DNA of 64,000 nt from Artemisia argyi (Eukaryota; Streptophyta; Magnoliopsida; Asterales; Asteraceae), in contig CM060709.1 of assembly GCA_030686995.1 (NCBI GenBank), forward strand, positions 16,831,360 to 16,895,359, read 5' to 3'. A program made the position numbers and the translations under genes. Each line of letters begins with the position of its first letter. Positions within the stretch are counted from its first letter, which is position 1. Shown in pieces: positions 45,283 through 56,257 of the stretch. Under the pieces are notes generated by a model. That model was not told the origin of the DNA, did no database searches, and worked only from the letters and a program-made list of their open reading frames with translations.

Positions 45283-46710
45283 ATGGCTTTAACGATCAAA
45301 GATAAGAATTCAAGCCCACCTTCAGGTAATTTAAATTGAGTTTTTTATACACGTTTTTGTTATTATTATTTGATTCATAATAGCTATAATCAAAACAATC
45401 TTTTCACCTTCATCAGATTTGTTTAGCAATTCAACCCTGTGTGTCACAATTCTAATAGCCACTATTCATTCTTTTCAACAGTTTTGTACGATGCAAACAA
45501 GAAAACCATGGGGGTTTATCTTCCACAAGACGTAATATTGTTTCAGATAATAACACGGGTTCCAACAAAATCTGTAGTCCGTTTGAAGAGTGTTTCCAAA
45601 CAATGGAACTCGTTTCTAATGTCAGATAGGTTCACGCAGATGCACAACCACAACCTTCTAAAAGACCGCCATCTTAAAGACCAAAAACTCTTCTTCGTTT
45701 CTAAACAAGCAGCAACGTTCTTCACCATCGACTGTGAATCACTGCCTAACAAGGCTCCCTGCCCACACCCGTTACCACAATTTGAAGCTTACAGTCCTTT
45801 TGGATATATGCGTATACTAACATCTTATCATGGGCTGGTATGTTTAAGTATAGAAACGGATGATACGTATTGTATTATTTTGTGGAATCCTTTGACAACT
45901 GAGTATAAGGTGTTGTCTAAACCATCCAATCCTGATCACATGGAATGCTACAGTTATGGAAAAGGACACGGATTGTATTACAGCTCTTGCGAAGACGACT
46001 ACAAGCTTCTAGTTGTAATAGAGTCGGACAATGTTTACATATACTCTTTGAAATCTGACTCATGGAGAAGGTTAGACAAGAAAGCCCCCTTTCAAGAAGC
46101 AGGTGGGAGTTGGAGACCAGGTTTTTGCTTGAACGAAAATATCTATTTTTTCAGCATGTTAATTCAAGGTTCAATCAGGTTTGACACAACAACGGAGAGG
46201 TTCCATAAGATAAAAACTCCCCCTTTTTATAATTATAAAAACAAACCATACACCGCCGCCACCATTACTGTTCACAAAGGGTCCATTCATTTATGTGTCA
46301 AGTGCAACATTCGGCGAACTGGTATCTTGAAGAGCACCTGTATCGAGCTGTGGAAGTTTAATGCAGATGCAGATATCTGGAGAAAGGTGGTAACCTATAA
46401 GCTCATGCCCACCTCTCATATTCGCAATTTGTATCCAATGCACTTGATGAGCAACGGAAACTGGCTCATGATGGATAGAGGTCGTATCTGTCAAGTAGAT
46501 CTCAAGAAGTATACTAAAGACAAAAACAGTCACCAGAGCAAAGTCAAAAATAAAAGCAAAGGAAATTGCTATGACGAATACAATTTGTTGTATTATTCCG
46601 ACGTGTTGTATTATTCCGACATGTTGTATTATTCCGACGTTAGAGTGGGTTACCCTATACAAGTCAGATACACTGAGACCTTTGTGTCACCTAACCAGTA
46701 TATGAAGTAG
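45283..46710 (+). CDS. F-box protein, F-box-associated domain type (copy 2, intact)
   Basis: Spliced CDS: exon 1 45283-45325 (14 codons + 1 nt, MALTIKDKNSSPPS), donor G|GTAATT; exon 2 45482-46710 after CAACAG. 423 residues. The F-box is at residues ~28-70 (LPQDVILFQIITRVPTKSVVRL). The F-box-associated region follows (ILTSYHGLVCLSI, ILWNPLTTEYKVLSKPSNPD, CEDDYKLLVV, VYIYSLKSDSWR, GSIRFDTTTERFHKI, CIELWKFNAD). It is expected to act as the substrate-binding subunit of an SCF E3 ligase in cytosol or nucleus. The start was chosen because exon 1 is conserved in copy 1 and lies 60-odd bp after a TATA box; translation from the internal Met24 is possible. The C-terminus has a triplicated LYYSDV/M unit and a basic KNKSKGNCYDEY stretch. 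Target unknown. Confidence 0.86.
46586..46645 (+). repeat. 18-bp in-frame triplication in F-box copy 2
   Basis: TTGTATTATTCCGACGTG-type unit three times, encoding LYYSDV-LYYSDM-LYYSDV. Copy 1 has a single LNYSDV at the same place. Confidence 0.9.
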
Positions 46711-47814
46711 CATCTATCACCATCATACTCTTTCAGTATGATTATCCTTCTATGTGCGTCTTTTAAATTACAATGCTGACCACTATGTATAATATGTTAA
46801 CACAATAACCGACGAACAAAGAACGATCTTACTATTGTGTCATATGGCAGTGAACACAAGTATAATAATGAAATGGAACATTATCATTATCACTAATAAT
46901 TCATACCTAATTAACACTGCCATGAACCATGTCAATCTACGGATCGATTACTGTTTTGTGTCGTGCTTAATGAATCGTTTAAAAATTTATAAACCATTGG
47001 GGCATTGGGCTAATGGCATGGCAACACTTCCCCTTTCCCACTACAAACGTCTAGCTAACGAGTTGAAGAATAGAATACTATTGCAGAAATAAGTAAAGGT
47101 CAGTCGACACCCAAGACCGGAGGGCTGAGCATCACAGTAGACATTATATATGACCATCAGAGCAGCAAACCAAGTGCAATGTTTTTCATCATCTTTTAGT
47201 AGTAGACAAAAAAAAATAAAAAAAATGAAGCCAATACAAATTCAAAATCATAAGAGTAGCAAACCATAACAGTAGACATTATGACCGCCACAATTTCAAA
47301 AGAAAATCAATGGCATATTGATCAAGATGAATCAAGTGCAATGTTTTCCAGTAGCAAACCATAGCAATATCTTCTTTTTTTTTCAGTAGCCAAAAACAAT
47401 CAAACCATACACAAATCCATATCTATCAAGTGCAATGTTTTTCCCTTTTGCATATATTCCTAGCTTTTGTTTGTCTAACCCCTTTTGGATTTCTTAAAAA
47501 AAAACATGACAACAACAAACAAATCAATGATCACGATAGGAAACTATATATAAGTAGTCATATATGTGGTGTTAAAATTATGTATGAGTTAACCTTTAGC
47601 AACCTCGTCGTCTTTCATTAGACCTTCGAATGTATAAGTAGTCATATTGTGCCCACTCTTTCGAAGGTGTGAGGACTGCACCTGTAATATAACCATACCG
47701 CAAGGACAATTTTTTCAAATCAATCTTTACTTAATTAAGACTGATATAACATGAACGAGTGATATCTATGTGGCAAAATGGATCGCATGTAAGTGACGGT
47801 ACACCCCTTCCCCT

Positions 47815-47856
<42 letters not shown>

Positions 47857-48694
47857 TTATTAACCATGATTTCCGACCTTTTAGCCGACTAATCCACAGG
47901 GTTTGAACACACCGTCACACAGCCTCAAACCAGGTAAAACTCTCCCTTTTTAGAAGGTTGGCGTGGCCACATAAGGTTGTTGGTGTGGCCCATCCCTCGT
48001 GCTGCATCACATTATAGATTGTTTGTGCGTATTATCTTAGCTATATTGTGGAAATGCTATACAAACCCATATATACGAACTGAAGAAGAATCACCTTGGT
48101 ATTAAACTAGATCGAGCTCGGGATGTTATTTGAGATGGGAAGATCTAGTTCATGCGGCGACCCTCCTGGAGAGAGCGATGTCCATCGAGGAGTGCAGCTC
48201 TATGGACCACTCATCGGGCCTGATAGGTGGTGGTATCATATAAAAAAATGATGACATAGTTAAATGAAAAAAAAGAAATAAAATTTTGATTAAAAGCGGT
48301 GATGATTTTAATTTTCATAAGCAGGGGTTCATCGGTTCGGTTTTCGGGTTTGTGGGTTATATGGTTCGAGTTCATCAGTTTGAAATTTTTTTATATCAAA
48401 ATCAAAATCAACCAAACCAATTATAGAACGGATAAAACCAAACCATCACCAAACAAGAATTCGGTTTGTTTCAGTTAAAACCAAGAAAACCAAATTCATG
48501 TAAACTTCATAATATAATCAGAAAGTCATAAATAAAGACTTAAAATTTCAAATAATATTAACAAATTAAAAGTTCTTATAAAGTGCTCCGACAAATCAAA
48601 AAACTTAACAAAAGTAAAATAATGGTACGAGTGGATGATACGGTATAGGAGCTTGATTGTTCATCTTCTGTCAATCTCTATTTTCTGTCAATCC
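46711..48694. other. intergenic 3' of F-box copy 2
   Basis: 3' UTR-like start, then flank shared with 43340-43850. Repeated AGTGCAATGTTTT and CAGTAGACATTAT motifs at 47130-47450, a T38 run, and a G+C-richer patch at 48110-48235 (open for about 35 codons, not recognised). At 48360-48500 there are AAACCAAACC/GGTTCGG-type degenerate repeats. No gene. Confidence 0.55.
47817..47854. repeat. poly-T tract, 38 bases
   Basis: Uninterrupted T run. May be the A-tail scar of a retroposed sequence in reverse orientation, but no element body was identified. Confidence 0.85.
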
Positions 48695-49055
48695 ACCTAA
48701 CTCTAGGTCCAATTAGGTTTAACACAACAACTGAGAGGTTCCATAAGATAGAACCCCCTTCCTTGTGTATGATAAACCATACTCCGCCACTGCACCTTTA
48801 CTGTTCATAGAGGGTCCATTCATTTTAGTGTCAAGTACGACACCGGACGAACTGGTTTCTTGAAGAGCAGCTGTACTATCGATCTGTGGAAGTTTAATGC
48901 AGATGCAGATATATCTGGAGTAAGGTGGTAACTTATCAGCTCATTCCCAACTCTGATATTCACAATTTTTATCCAATGCACTTGATGAGCAACGGAAACT
49001 GGCTCATGATAAATCGAGATTGTATTTGTCAAGTAGGTCTCAAGAAGAAAAGGTG
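48695..49055 (+). pseudogene. F-box gene relic (3' fragment, copy 3)
   Basis: Nucleotide match to the 3' half of copies 1 and 2: CTAGGTCCAATTAGGTTTAACACAACAAC, TGAGAGGTTCCATAAGATA, GTGGAAGTTTAATGCAGATGC, CCAATGCACTTGATGAGCAA, TCAAGTAGGTCTCAAGAAG. Several frame breaks; F-box and first exon absent. The following ~1 kb matches the flank of copy 2, so it belongs to the same tandem block. Confidence 0.85.
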
Positions 49056-49386
49056 CCATGAAATTAAACACCAAGTTTCTTACAGGTGGCAACTCTGATT
49101 CCACATTAAAATCATGAATGGAATGGTTTGGGTTGTGATTATCTCAAAATAGGCTAAACAAAAGATTAACTTAAAATGAAAACAGAAAATCGGAAATCTA
49201 TCTTTTATGCATACAACCTAGCTATTAAACCTTGTATTCCGATATTTCCAGTGAATGCATGTGTAGTTTGTTGTTATACATGAAGGCATACGTACAAAAG
49301 CTTAGCTGGGTAAGATTTATAAATTCAATTTAAGTGTTTGTTAGTTCGAGTCTTATAATATTTGTTAGAGGAGAGTTATATTAAAT
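49056..49386. other. duplicated 3' flank of F-box relic
   Basis: GACACCAAGTTTCTTACAGG-type sequence and GCATACAACCTCTTAAACC-type sequence repeat 44460-44680 with small changes. Confidence 0.75.
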
Positions 49387-49932
49387 ACCAAACTTTTCTT
49401 ACGGACTCATCTTCCACCATTTATCTAAAAAAAAATCAATAGTTGAGATTAAAAGCATTTTAATATTTCACCCATTTTTTATAATTTAAATATCTCTTAA
49501 ACAGTTAATCATCAAACGAAAATAATTACACCATTGCGACGAGCATTTAATTATCTTTCTATAGAGGGGCACTTTGATATACTTTCGAAAAAAAAATAAT
49601 TTTCGTTTTTTTCACGTTTTTTTCGTAGCCGAAAAAATCATATATGATATATCATATGTGATTTTTTCGGCTACGAAAAAAAACGTGAAAAAAATGAAAA
49701 AGAATTGTCAAATATATATCAAAGTGTCTATTTATAGAAAGATAATTAAATGCTCATCGTAATGGTATATTTTTTTCGCTTAACGATTAACGGTTTGAAA
49801 GATATTAATAGTTGAAAAAAAATGATGACAATGGAGGTTTTTAAATTGTTGGGATTAATATCATGCATTAGATCAAATAAAGATGGAACAAAAATGAAGG
49901 GTGGAGATTAGTCCCTCTAAAAAAAGTTTGGT
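49387..49932. mobile_element. fold-back element, ~546 bp inverted repeat
   Basis: Ends ACCAAACTTTT and AAAAGTTTGGT; the two halves (49387-49649 and 49650-49932) are reverse complements along most of their length. The centre, GATATATC at 49646-49653, is flanked by near-perfect arms: CACGTTTTTTTCGTAGCCG and CGGCTACGAAAAAAAACGTG. Outer arms are more diverged (GCATTTAATTATCTTTCTAT pairs well). It is inserted in sequence otherwise shared with 44690-44820. No transposase; no clear TSD found. Confidence 0.78.
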
Positions 49933-50440
49933 CATCTTATATCTATTTGTTAAATAAACAGAAAACAAAACCACGGTTACTAAATATTAAAAGATTTCAT
50001 AAATTTTCAGTATCCAAGTATGGGTTAAGACTTATGAGATATAAACACGTAAATGCATGTTTCCATGGAGTATAGATTTGACTTTTCACTTGAAGTATTT
50101 CTTACTTCCATAGATACATTCTTAGTCTCAATTATATATTGCTCTAGTGTTTGCTCATTCACCGATGTGGGACAAAGTCATCACCATATATCACACACAA
50201 TGTCATTACTCCTTATCACCCTTCAGCGAACTCAACAATGAACACCTCACACTCAATTTGCACATGTAACGAGTTTTTTTCTCTCCATAATATTGTATGT
50301 TATAAAGTATATAGTTAGATCTTATTGTTTGAAAGAGGAAAAGTTTTATTTTGTGACATTCATGTAAGTTATTTCATGGCGACATATACCATTTTATTGA
50401 ATTTGAACTCCATTCATGTAAAGTGATACACGTAAAAAAA
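49933..50440. other. end of F-box duplicated block, start of local repeat region
   Basis: Up to about 50075 the sequence matches the F-box copy 2 upstream flank, then the match stops. At 50131-50173 there is a minus-strand TATA/USE-like pair (see separate entry). No gene. Confidence 0.55.
50131..50173 (-). promoter_or_regulatory. USE-like box and TATA, 24-bp spacing
   Basis: On minus: GTCCCACATCG (50163-50173), exactly the plant snRNA upstream sequence element consensus RTCCCACATCG, then 24 bp, then TATATAAT (50131-50138). This spacing is the one used by dicot Pol III snRNA genes. No known snRNA sequence follows, so function is unproven. Confidence 0.35.

Positions 50441-50441
<1 letters not shown>

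Positions 50442-50517
<76 letters not shown>
50442..50517. repeat. (TAA)n microsatellite
   Basis: About 25 uninterrupted TAA units. Confidence 0.95.
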
Positions 50518-50518
<1 letters not shown>

Positions 50519-51019
50519 CATTGTTTACTTAATAATTAGTAGTAGATTGCTTAGATTTGAAGACTCCATTTAATTAATAAATCACATACTTCTCAACAAA
50601 AATTTAACCTCTTATTTCACATGGCCAAGGAATTTGGATCTATAAACCTGTGATTTACATCGCACAAAAATGGATATTAGCTTTATGAAGATGTTTATAT
50701 TAAAGACACTTAAACATGCTCATTAGAGTTACGTTAATCGCATTAATAATAGCCTTACTTATAAGTTAGAAATTATTTAAGGGTTTGTTCTTTCATCGAT
50801 GTGAAACAAATTTTCAAGTGGCTTAACCACCACATCTCCGCCCTCACATCCTCTTCTACACACGCACGAACACCTCATCTCACCACCACAACACTTTCCT
50901 CATCAACCTCCACCGAGTCACAACCGAGCCAATCCATTCCAACACACCCACTCCCACACTCTCCACGCATCAAATGGAACGTACACTTAGCACACAATCT
51001 ATACAATAGTTCATTTCAG
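50518..51019. other. intergenic with weak repeat unit
   Basis: Contains a diverged copy of the local repeat at about 50785-50960 (GGTTTGTTCTTTCATCGATGTG, then CTCACCACCACAAC). No gene supported. Confidence 0.45.
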
Positions 51020-51275
51020 TGATGTTTGTTATTTTTGTATGTTTGTAAGATGACAGATAATACTTTTTTTTTTTTGTTAGATTTTGACATCATAACTATT
51101 TTTTGAAGTCACAATTAAATTAAAACGATAGTGAACTAGAACGTTCTTCAATTAAACGACAAAGGTGCCTTCGAAGACTATGCATGTAATCTCGCCAAAA
51201 CTTCACAGACAATTTTCACTTTTGTAACTTATTATTACAAAAGTGGTTCATGATGTGATGATAATATTAGCGTCA
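51020..51275. repeat. local repeat B, copy 1
   Basis: Shared order with 51518-51785: GTTTGTTATTT, AAGATGA(C/T)AGATAATACTT, ATTTTGACAT, CTTCAA(T/A)TAAA, GACAAAGG(T/A)GCCTTC(G/A)AAGAC, CAATTTTCA, AACTTATTATTA, GTGATGATAATATTA. Confidence 0.8.
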
Positions 51276-51517
51276 ACAATGTAAAGCACCAAGTCACCAA
51301 CTACTGTAGTTGATCTAGGAAACCTTTTTTCTCAAGTTTTTCAAAAATGACAAATTCTTCTTGTTCACAAAACTGAGTTTTGTTCTTATTTAAAATTCAA
51401 ATTTAGTACATTAGAAATTTATTTACACATCGGGATACTTTTGGTGGATTGAAAATAAAATGATGCATATTCATCATTGGAATATTTGTGTTTATACTCT
51501 ACTACATTTCATTTTAC

Positions 51518-51785
51518 AGTGGCGTTTGTTATTTAGTATATGTTAGTAAGATGATAGATAATACTTATTATGTTGTTATATTTTGACATTAACTATTTTT
51601 CGAGTAACATTGGTCACAATTAAAGTAAAAGAAGTGAACTCTAATGTTCTTCAAATAAATGACAAAGGAGCCTTCAAAGACTATGTATGCAATTTCGCCA
51701 AAGATAAATAGACAATTTTCAATTCTGGAACTTATTATTAGAGGTGTGGTTAATGGTGTGATGATAATATTACATAATCCATTGA
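51518..51785. repeat. local repeat B, copy 2
   Basis: Diverged copy of 51020-51275. A third, more diverged copy lies at 61960-62140 (ATGTTCTTCACATAAACAAC, GAAGACTACACGCATGCAAT, TTTTTCAATCTTGTAACTTA). Confidence 0.8.
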
Positions 51786-52029
51786 GTGTTTATGTTCACT
51801 TTTCATATAAACTTTAGAATAATTCTAAAAAAAAATAAATATATGAGTCTAGATTGATTTTGATAGAAAAACAGATAACTTATTTGAAGTAACAGCAAGG
51901 GGCGCTCCCTTTTGATCTGAGTCTTGTCCTGAAGTGATATTAGCTCAACCTAGTTTGCGTTAGCATCTACGAACTCGTGTCCCACAAAAAATAGGTAAAA
52001 ATACCATAATTCATATCCCACAAAATAAT

Positions 52030-52420
52030 AGAAAGACAATTGTATCTCACAAAAGGAAAACATAAAAGTCTCTTGATTGTTATCCTACAAAGTTAAAAAA
52101 ACAAACCACCAACTCACGTATTAAAGTACGTAATACAGGAGTTTTTGGCTGTTTTAAACTAGTTTGTCTTACCATTTTCTTTTATATATTGCATTAGAGT
52201 TTGTTTATCCATCTATGTGGGACAAAGTCACAAAACCAAAACTCTTCTCCTTCTTCAAGCTTTTGTTCACTACCATGCACATCTCAATCCCTCACACATA
52301 AACAACTCATTTCACCCACAAGGCGATAATGACGTTGTTCGTTTTCACCCTCCTCATCATCACAACCAACGACTCAAACCACACCCATTCCTCACATTCA
52401 TCTCATCCCTTTGACACTCT
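52030..52420 (+). repeat. local repeat A, best-preserved copy
   Basis: AGAAAGACAATTGTATCTCAC, a stretch with CACGTATTAAAGTACGTA, TTTTATATATTGC, then TTTATCCATCTATGTGGGAC, AAAACCAAAACTCTTCTCC and CACCCTCCTCATCATCACAA. Copies at 58290-58700, 58845-59000, 59454-59720 and 62931-63270 share these blocks in order. On plus, a small frame from ATG at about 52330 encodes TLFVFTLLIITTNDS, signal-peptide-like. The unit may therefore be a duplicated promoter plus 5' end of a secreted or receptor-type gene. Confidence 0.7.
52181..52223 (-). promoter_or_regulatory. TATA and USE-like box in local repeat A, 24-bp spacing
   Basis: Minus: GTCCCACATAG (52213-52223; one mismatch to RTCCCACATCG), 24 bp, TATATAAA (52181-52188). 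The plus-strand reading (TATATA upstream of a signal-peptide ORF) is an alternative. Confidence 0.3.
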
Positions 52421-53390
52421 TTTTCATCATTTGAAGACCGAAGATCATTGGGATCTTTTTCATCATTTGACTATTTAATACTCCGTAATACGATATTAAG
52501 TTTTGGTAATTAGCTATTCTGAAAGTGTTGCTAATTTTTAGCTAGTGAAAATACTTTAAAATGCAATACTTTAAACTCATACGCAAACATTCTTTTCTTC
52601 TCAAAGGCAACACGTTTTACATTCAAGGTGGTAGAAAATACATGAAGTAGAGAAAAGGATCATTTTAAGATTGGAAATTTGTTAATTTTATCGAAAGGGC
52701 ATTGACCAATTGGGCTACTAACCGAGAATACCCTTTCCACTTACGGTTAATTTTACCAAACATACCATAAATCGTAACTAACCACCACATACGAAAATGA
52801 TGTCTTCTTATTCAGTATAATATGTCTTTTGTACGAAAACATTGCAGTTGTCTTTTTTAAAATGATTTCTTTTTTCTGATTTTTTTTTTTTTCGAAATTC
52901 TATTTTTTCAATTTTTTTTGAAATTCCTTTTTTAGTTTTTTTTCGTGACATCAGAAAAAATTGACTTTTTTATTGTAATGTTTTATAATATTTTTTTTTT
53001 TTGATAAAAAATTTCACGTGTGAAAAAACAAATCAAAAGTAAATAAAAAAACAGATGAAAATGTATAAAACGGTTTAAATCGTATAGAAACGTAGGATTA
53101 AAATGTATAAAAAAAAAGTATATAAAGCCGTAACGGATCCAAAAAAAATATTAGGGACTATGGATGCAGTTTTCGCTAAACCACATGGACCATTTATGTA
53201 ATTTACCCTAGGGAAAGAGGATGTAATTTTCAAAAATTTAAGGGTAAAATGAACATCATAAGTTTTTTTTTTCCTTTTTTTTTTTTTTATCTTTATTAGT
53301 TACATGAAGACAAAAATATCAAAATTAGTGTTTAAAAGAGTTTTTTTAGTTCGTTACTCTAAAATTAATTTTTTGACAACTACAATGTGT

Positions 53391-53391
<1 letters not shown>

Positions 53392-53426
<35 letters not shown>
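53392..53426. repeat. poly-T tract, about 35 bases
   Basis: Uninterrupted T run. Confidence 0.85.
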
Positions 53427-53427
<1 letters not shown>

Positions 53428-53652
53428 GACTTAGCCCTAAAAACTAAAGGAAAATTAAAATTTTTGTAATGAAAATTGAAACTTATTTTTAATGTAACAA
53501 AAATTTGTGGCATATTGTTATTTATGACTCTAAAATATGAAGTAATACAAACAACCTCATTTTTAAAAGTAAATTGTCCGTTATACCTTTAGAACATACT
53601 CATATTTTTAATCTTAGTTATATGTAAAATCACAAAAATATGAAAAATAAAA

Positions 53653-53727
<75 letters not shown>
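53653..53727. repeat. compound microsatellite (CTA)n(TAA)n
   Basis: About 11 CTA/TAC units change into about 14 TAA units near 53687. Confidence 0.93.
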
Positions 53728-53730
<3 letters not shown>

Positions 53731-54397
53731 CGACAAATAAAATAAAATAAAAATAAAAATCAAACAATTATGTCAAATATGTATTATTTGATGCTCTTTA
53801 ATTTGATATTTATTTCGTTATACCTTTTAACAGTTTTTGTCATACTTTTTCATAAAAAACTATATAAAACGGCTATATTTGGTAAACTTAAATTTTACAT
53901 ATATAAATAAATTGATATTCTCTCTCCTTCAAATAACCACATCTTTCCTCCTAAAAACTTATAACTCCTAAAAACCATTTATTCTCCAATGTGAACCCCT
54001 TTTTATACACCCAATATGAACTCATACCTATTACTACGAAACCATTGCGAACCCCACCTATTATAAACCGTATCCTTCCTCCCAACTTCCTTTCTTCACC
54101 CTTCATCCTCCCTTTTCAAACCCGCACTTCACACACCCATTTGTTTCTTAAAAGCCCACCTAATTCCACACATATTTTCTTTTTTGCCTTAATTTTTTTC
54201 ATTCATTTTGTCATTTTATCAACAATATCACGTTCTTTATTAGTTCATAAGCCTACAAAATGTGCTTATTAGCTTATTGAGTTTTCAACTAAAGCATAAG
54301 GCCAACAAGTAAGTTATAACAAGCACATGGCTAGATATGGGCCTACGCAGCGAATATCTCATTGGGCCTCAAGTGTTGATCCAACATGGGTGGTGTT

Positions 54398-54537
54398 AAT
54401 GCTATACATGTCTGCTAGATCTTAGTAATTTTCTTAGGTGTTTATTATTCTTAGGTGTGGCTCTATGCAACAAGCACACTCCAATTTGTTTTGTTTGATA
54501 AATGCTATACATGTCTGCTAGATCTTAGTAATTTTCT
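54398..54537. repeat. 37-bp perfect direct repeat
   Basis: AATGCTATACATGTCTGCTA continuing to AATTTTCT at 54398-54434 and 54501-54537. Confidence 0.9.
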
Positions 54538-55197
54538 GCCTACCTCATGTAAATCATGGCAAGTGTAATTCATCCTTTATCTCTCTTGTTTTTATTAATA
54601 GATTTTACCACTTGTCTTGATCACGAAGTTAAAAAGATACGTAAGAACACAAATTAGGAAAAGGTAGCATTTTTCTCAAGGTTTTGTGTGTTATAACATC
54701 AAGTCCTTGACTGATATAAACAATAGAGCACGTGAATTTATATATTTTTTTTTCTTTATATAGCGTTCGTTTTGGTTTATAAATTATAATACTCGTAGCA
54801 TGATGGCCATTATCAAAACCCATAGGTGTACCAAACAATAGATTGAACTTTAATGACATATGAAAGTGAAATACGGATACCAAACAGGCCCTACTACTCT
54901 TTATAAAAGCCAAAATCTACAATAAACACTCTTTTTCCCATGCTGAAAAGGATACATACGACCCTATCTCTATCGTAAAATACTAATTAAATTGTGAAAA
55001 TACTTGCTCTAGAAAAAACACACACGAAAAGTTATTTTATGGAACACATCTATATGGGAATAAATAAATTATAAACTTTCGAACTATATATATATATATA
55101 TATAAGGCGGTGATACGTTGACTTGACATGCACGTTCAAACTATATATAGACCCCAACCCATCAAACCCTAAAGCAATAGCTCAAAAACTTATCAAG

Positions 55198-56257
55198 ATG
55201 TTAGACTATTTACCTTACGAAATCCAATCCCAAATCATGAAAAGGCTTCCGATCAAATCATTAACTCGATTCAAATCCATTTCTAAAGCATGGAAGTCTT
55301 TTATCCTTAGCTCCAAGTTTATCACTGATTACAATGCATGCCACCCTCAGCAGCATTCTCTACTTGTCACTTACACTAAGTACAATTATAAGGAAAAACA
55401 TGTGTTGATTGTTGATGATGATACTTTCCCCTTACGCAATTAGCTTTCACTTACTATTCCCAGGTCCGTTAAACTACTTACCGCCACAGTAGCTATGTTC
55501 GGTAGCTCTAATGGCTTTTTTTGCTTTTACGGCTACGCTCAAGGAAGGCCAATGGCCGTTATTTGGAATCCTTCGGTTCGAAAGTCGGTGGATATTGTTG
55601 TGCCTAAAAAGGATAGGTGTTTGTATTACAATGTTGTTGGTTTTGGTGTGTGTCCTAGCACTTTTGAAATCTCTATTTATCAACCTGCCTCGTAAATCAA
55701 CTCGGTTCGCAGAGAATTGCGTGGATTTGCATGGGTATATCTATTGGCATGCTTATGATTGGGTGTCAAATAATCAGAATATGATTATGTCATTTGATAT
55801 GACAAGTGAAAAATTTACAGAAATATCACTTCCTGATAGTTTAGTAGACACCAACTACACTTGTTTGTCTATATCTAAGCGAATGGAGTCTCTTGTTGTG
55901 CTTCACTCTAACTATTGGGCCAAAAAAATAGTTCATAAAGTATGGATGATGGAAGGTGGTGTTCAAAAGTCGTTTACAAAGCTATTCACGATTGAAGCTC
56001 CAGAGGCATCAATAAAAAGTGTACTTGGATTTAGGAAGAGTGGCGAACCTATAATTGCAATGTATGATAATGGCTTGGGTCATAAGAAGCGTGGAGTTTA
56101 TCTTTATGAACCAGATTCAAGACACATAAGTTATACCGGGATATCTACAGAACATTTTTCCTTCTGCTTAGCTAGTTCCTACACGGACACACTACTTTTG
56201 CTTGATAGTGAGATTATAGTTTCTACTCGACATAAACAGAGGAGGAGGAAAAAGTAA
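55198..56257 (+). pseudogene. F-box gene, different family member, with stop and frameshift
   Basis: ATG at 55198, with CTATATATAG about 50 bp upstream as a likely TATA. F-box: LPYEIQSQIMKRLPIKSLTRFKSISKAWKSF (residues ~4-34). The frame meets TAG at 55441-55443, stays readable to TAA at 55693-55695 (SSNGFFCFYGY, VIWNPSVRKSVDIVVPKKDR), then continues in another frame from RFAENCVDLHGYIYW to KQRRRKK and TAA 56255-56257. Around 55690 part of the F-box-associated domain is also missing. The gene is unrelated in detail to the 37-49 kb F-box cluster. It might encode a truncated ~82-residue F-box peptide, but is best called a pseudogene. Confidence 0.83.

Larger units (their letters stand above)
52421..55197. 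other. intergenic, AT-rich, no gene
   Basis: Many long T and A runs (52880-53430), a T35 run at 53392-53426, a compound microsatellite, a 37-bp direct repeat (54398-54537) and GGCCTACGCAGC-type single-copy sequence. Open frames at 53991-54272 and 54629-54913 lack coding character. Confidence 0.55.

Noticed and set aside
46835..47092. 85-codon ORF after F-box copy 2
   Set aside because: Lies in duplicated flank (also 43340-43850), where the frame is not kept.
55123..55197. Earlier start for the F-box pseudogene at 55123
   Set aside because: This would place the start inside or before the TATA-like CTATATATAG; ATG 55198 sits directly before the F-box.
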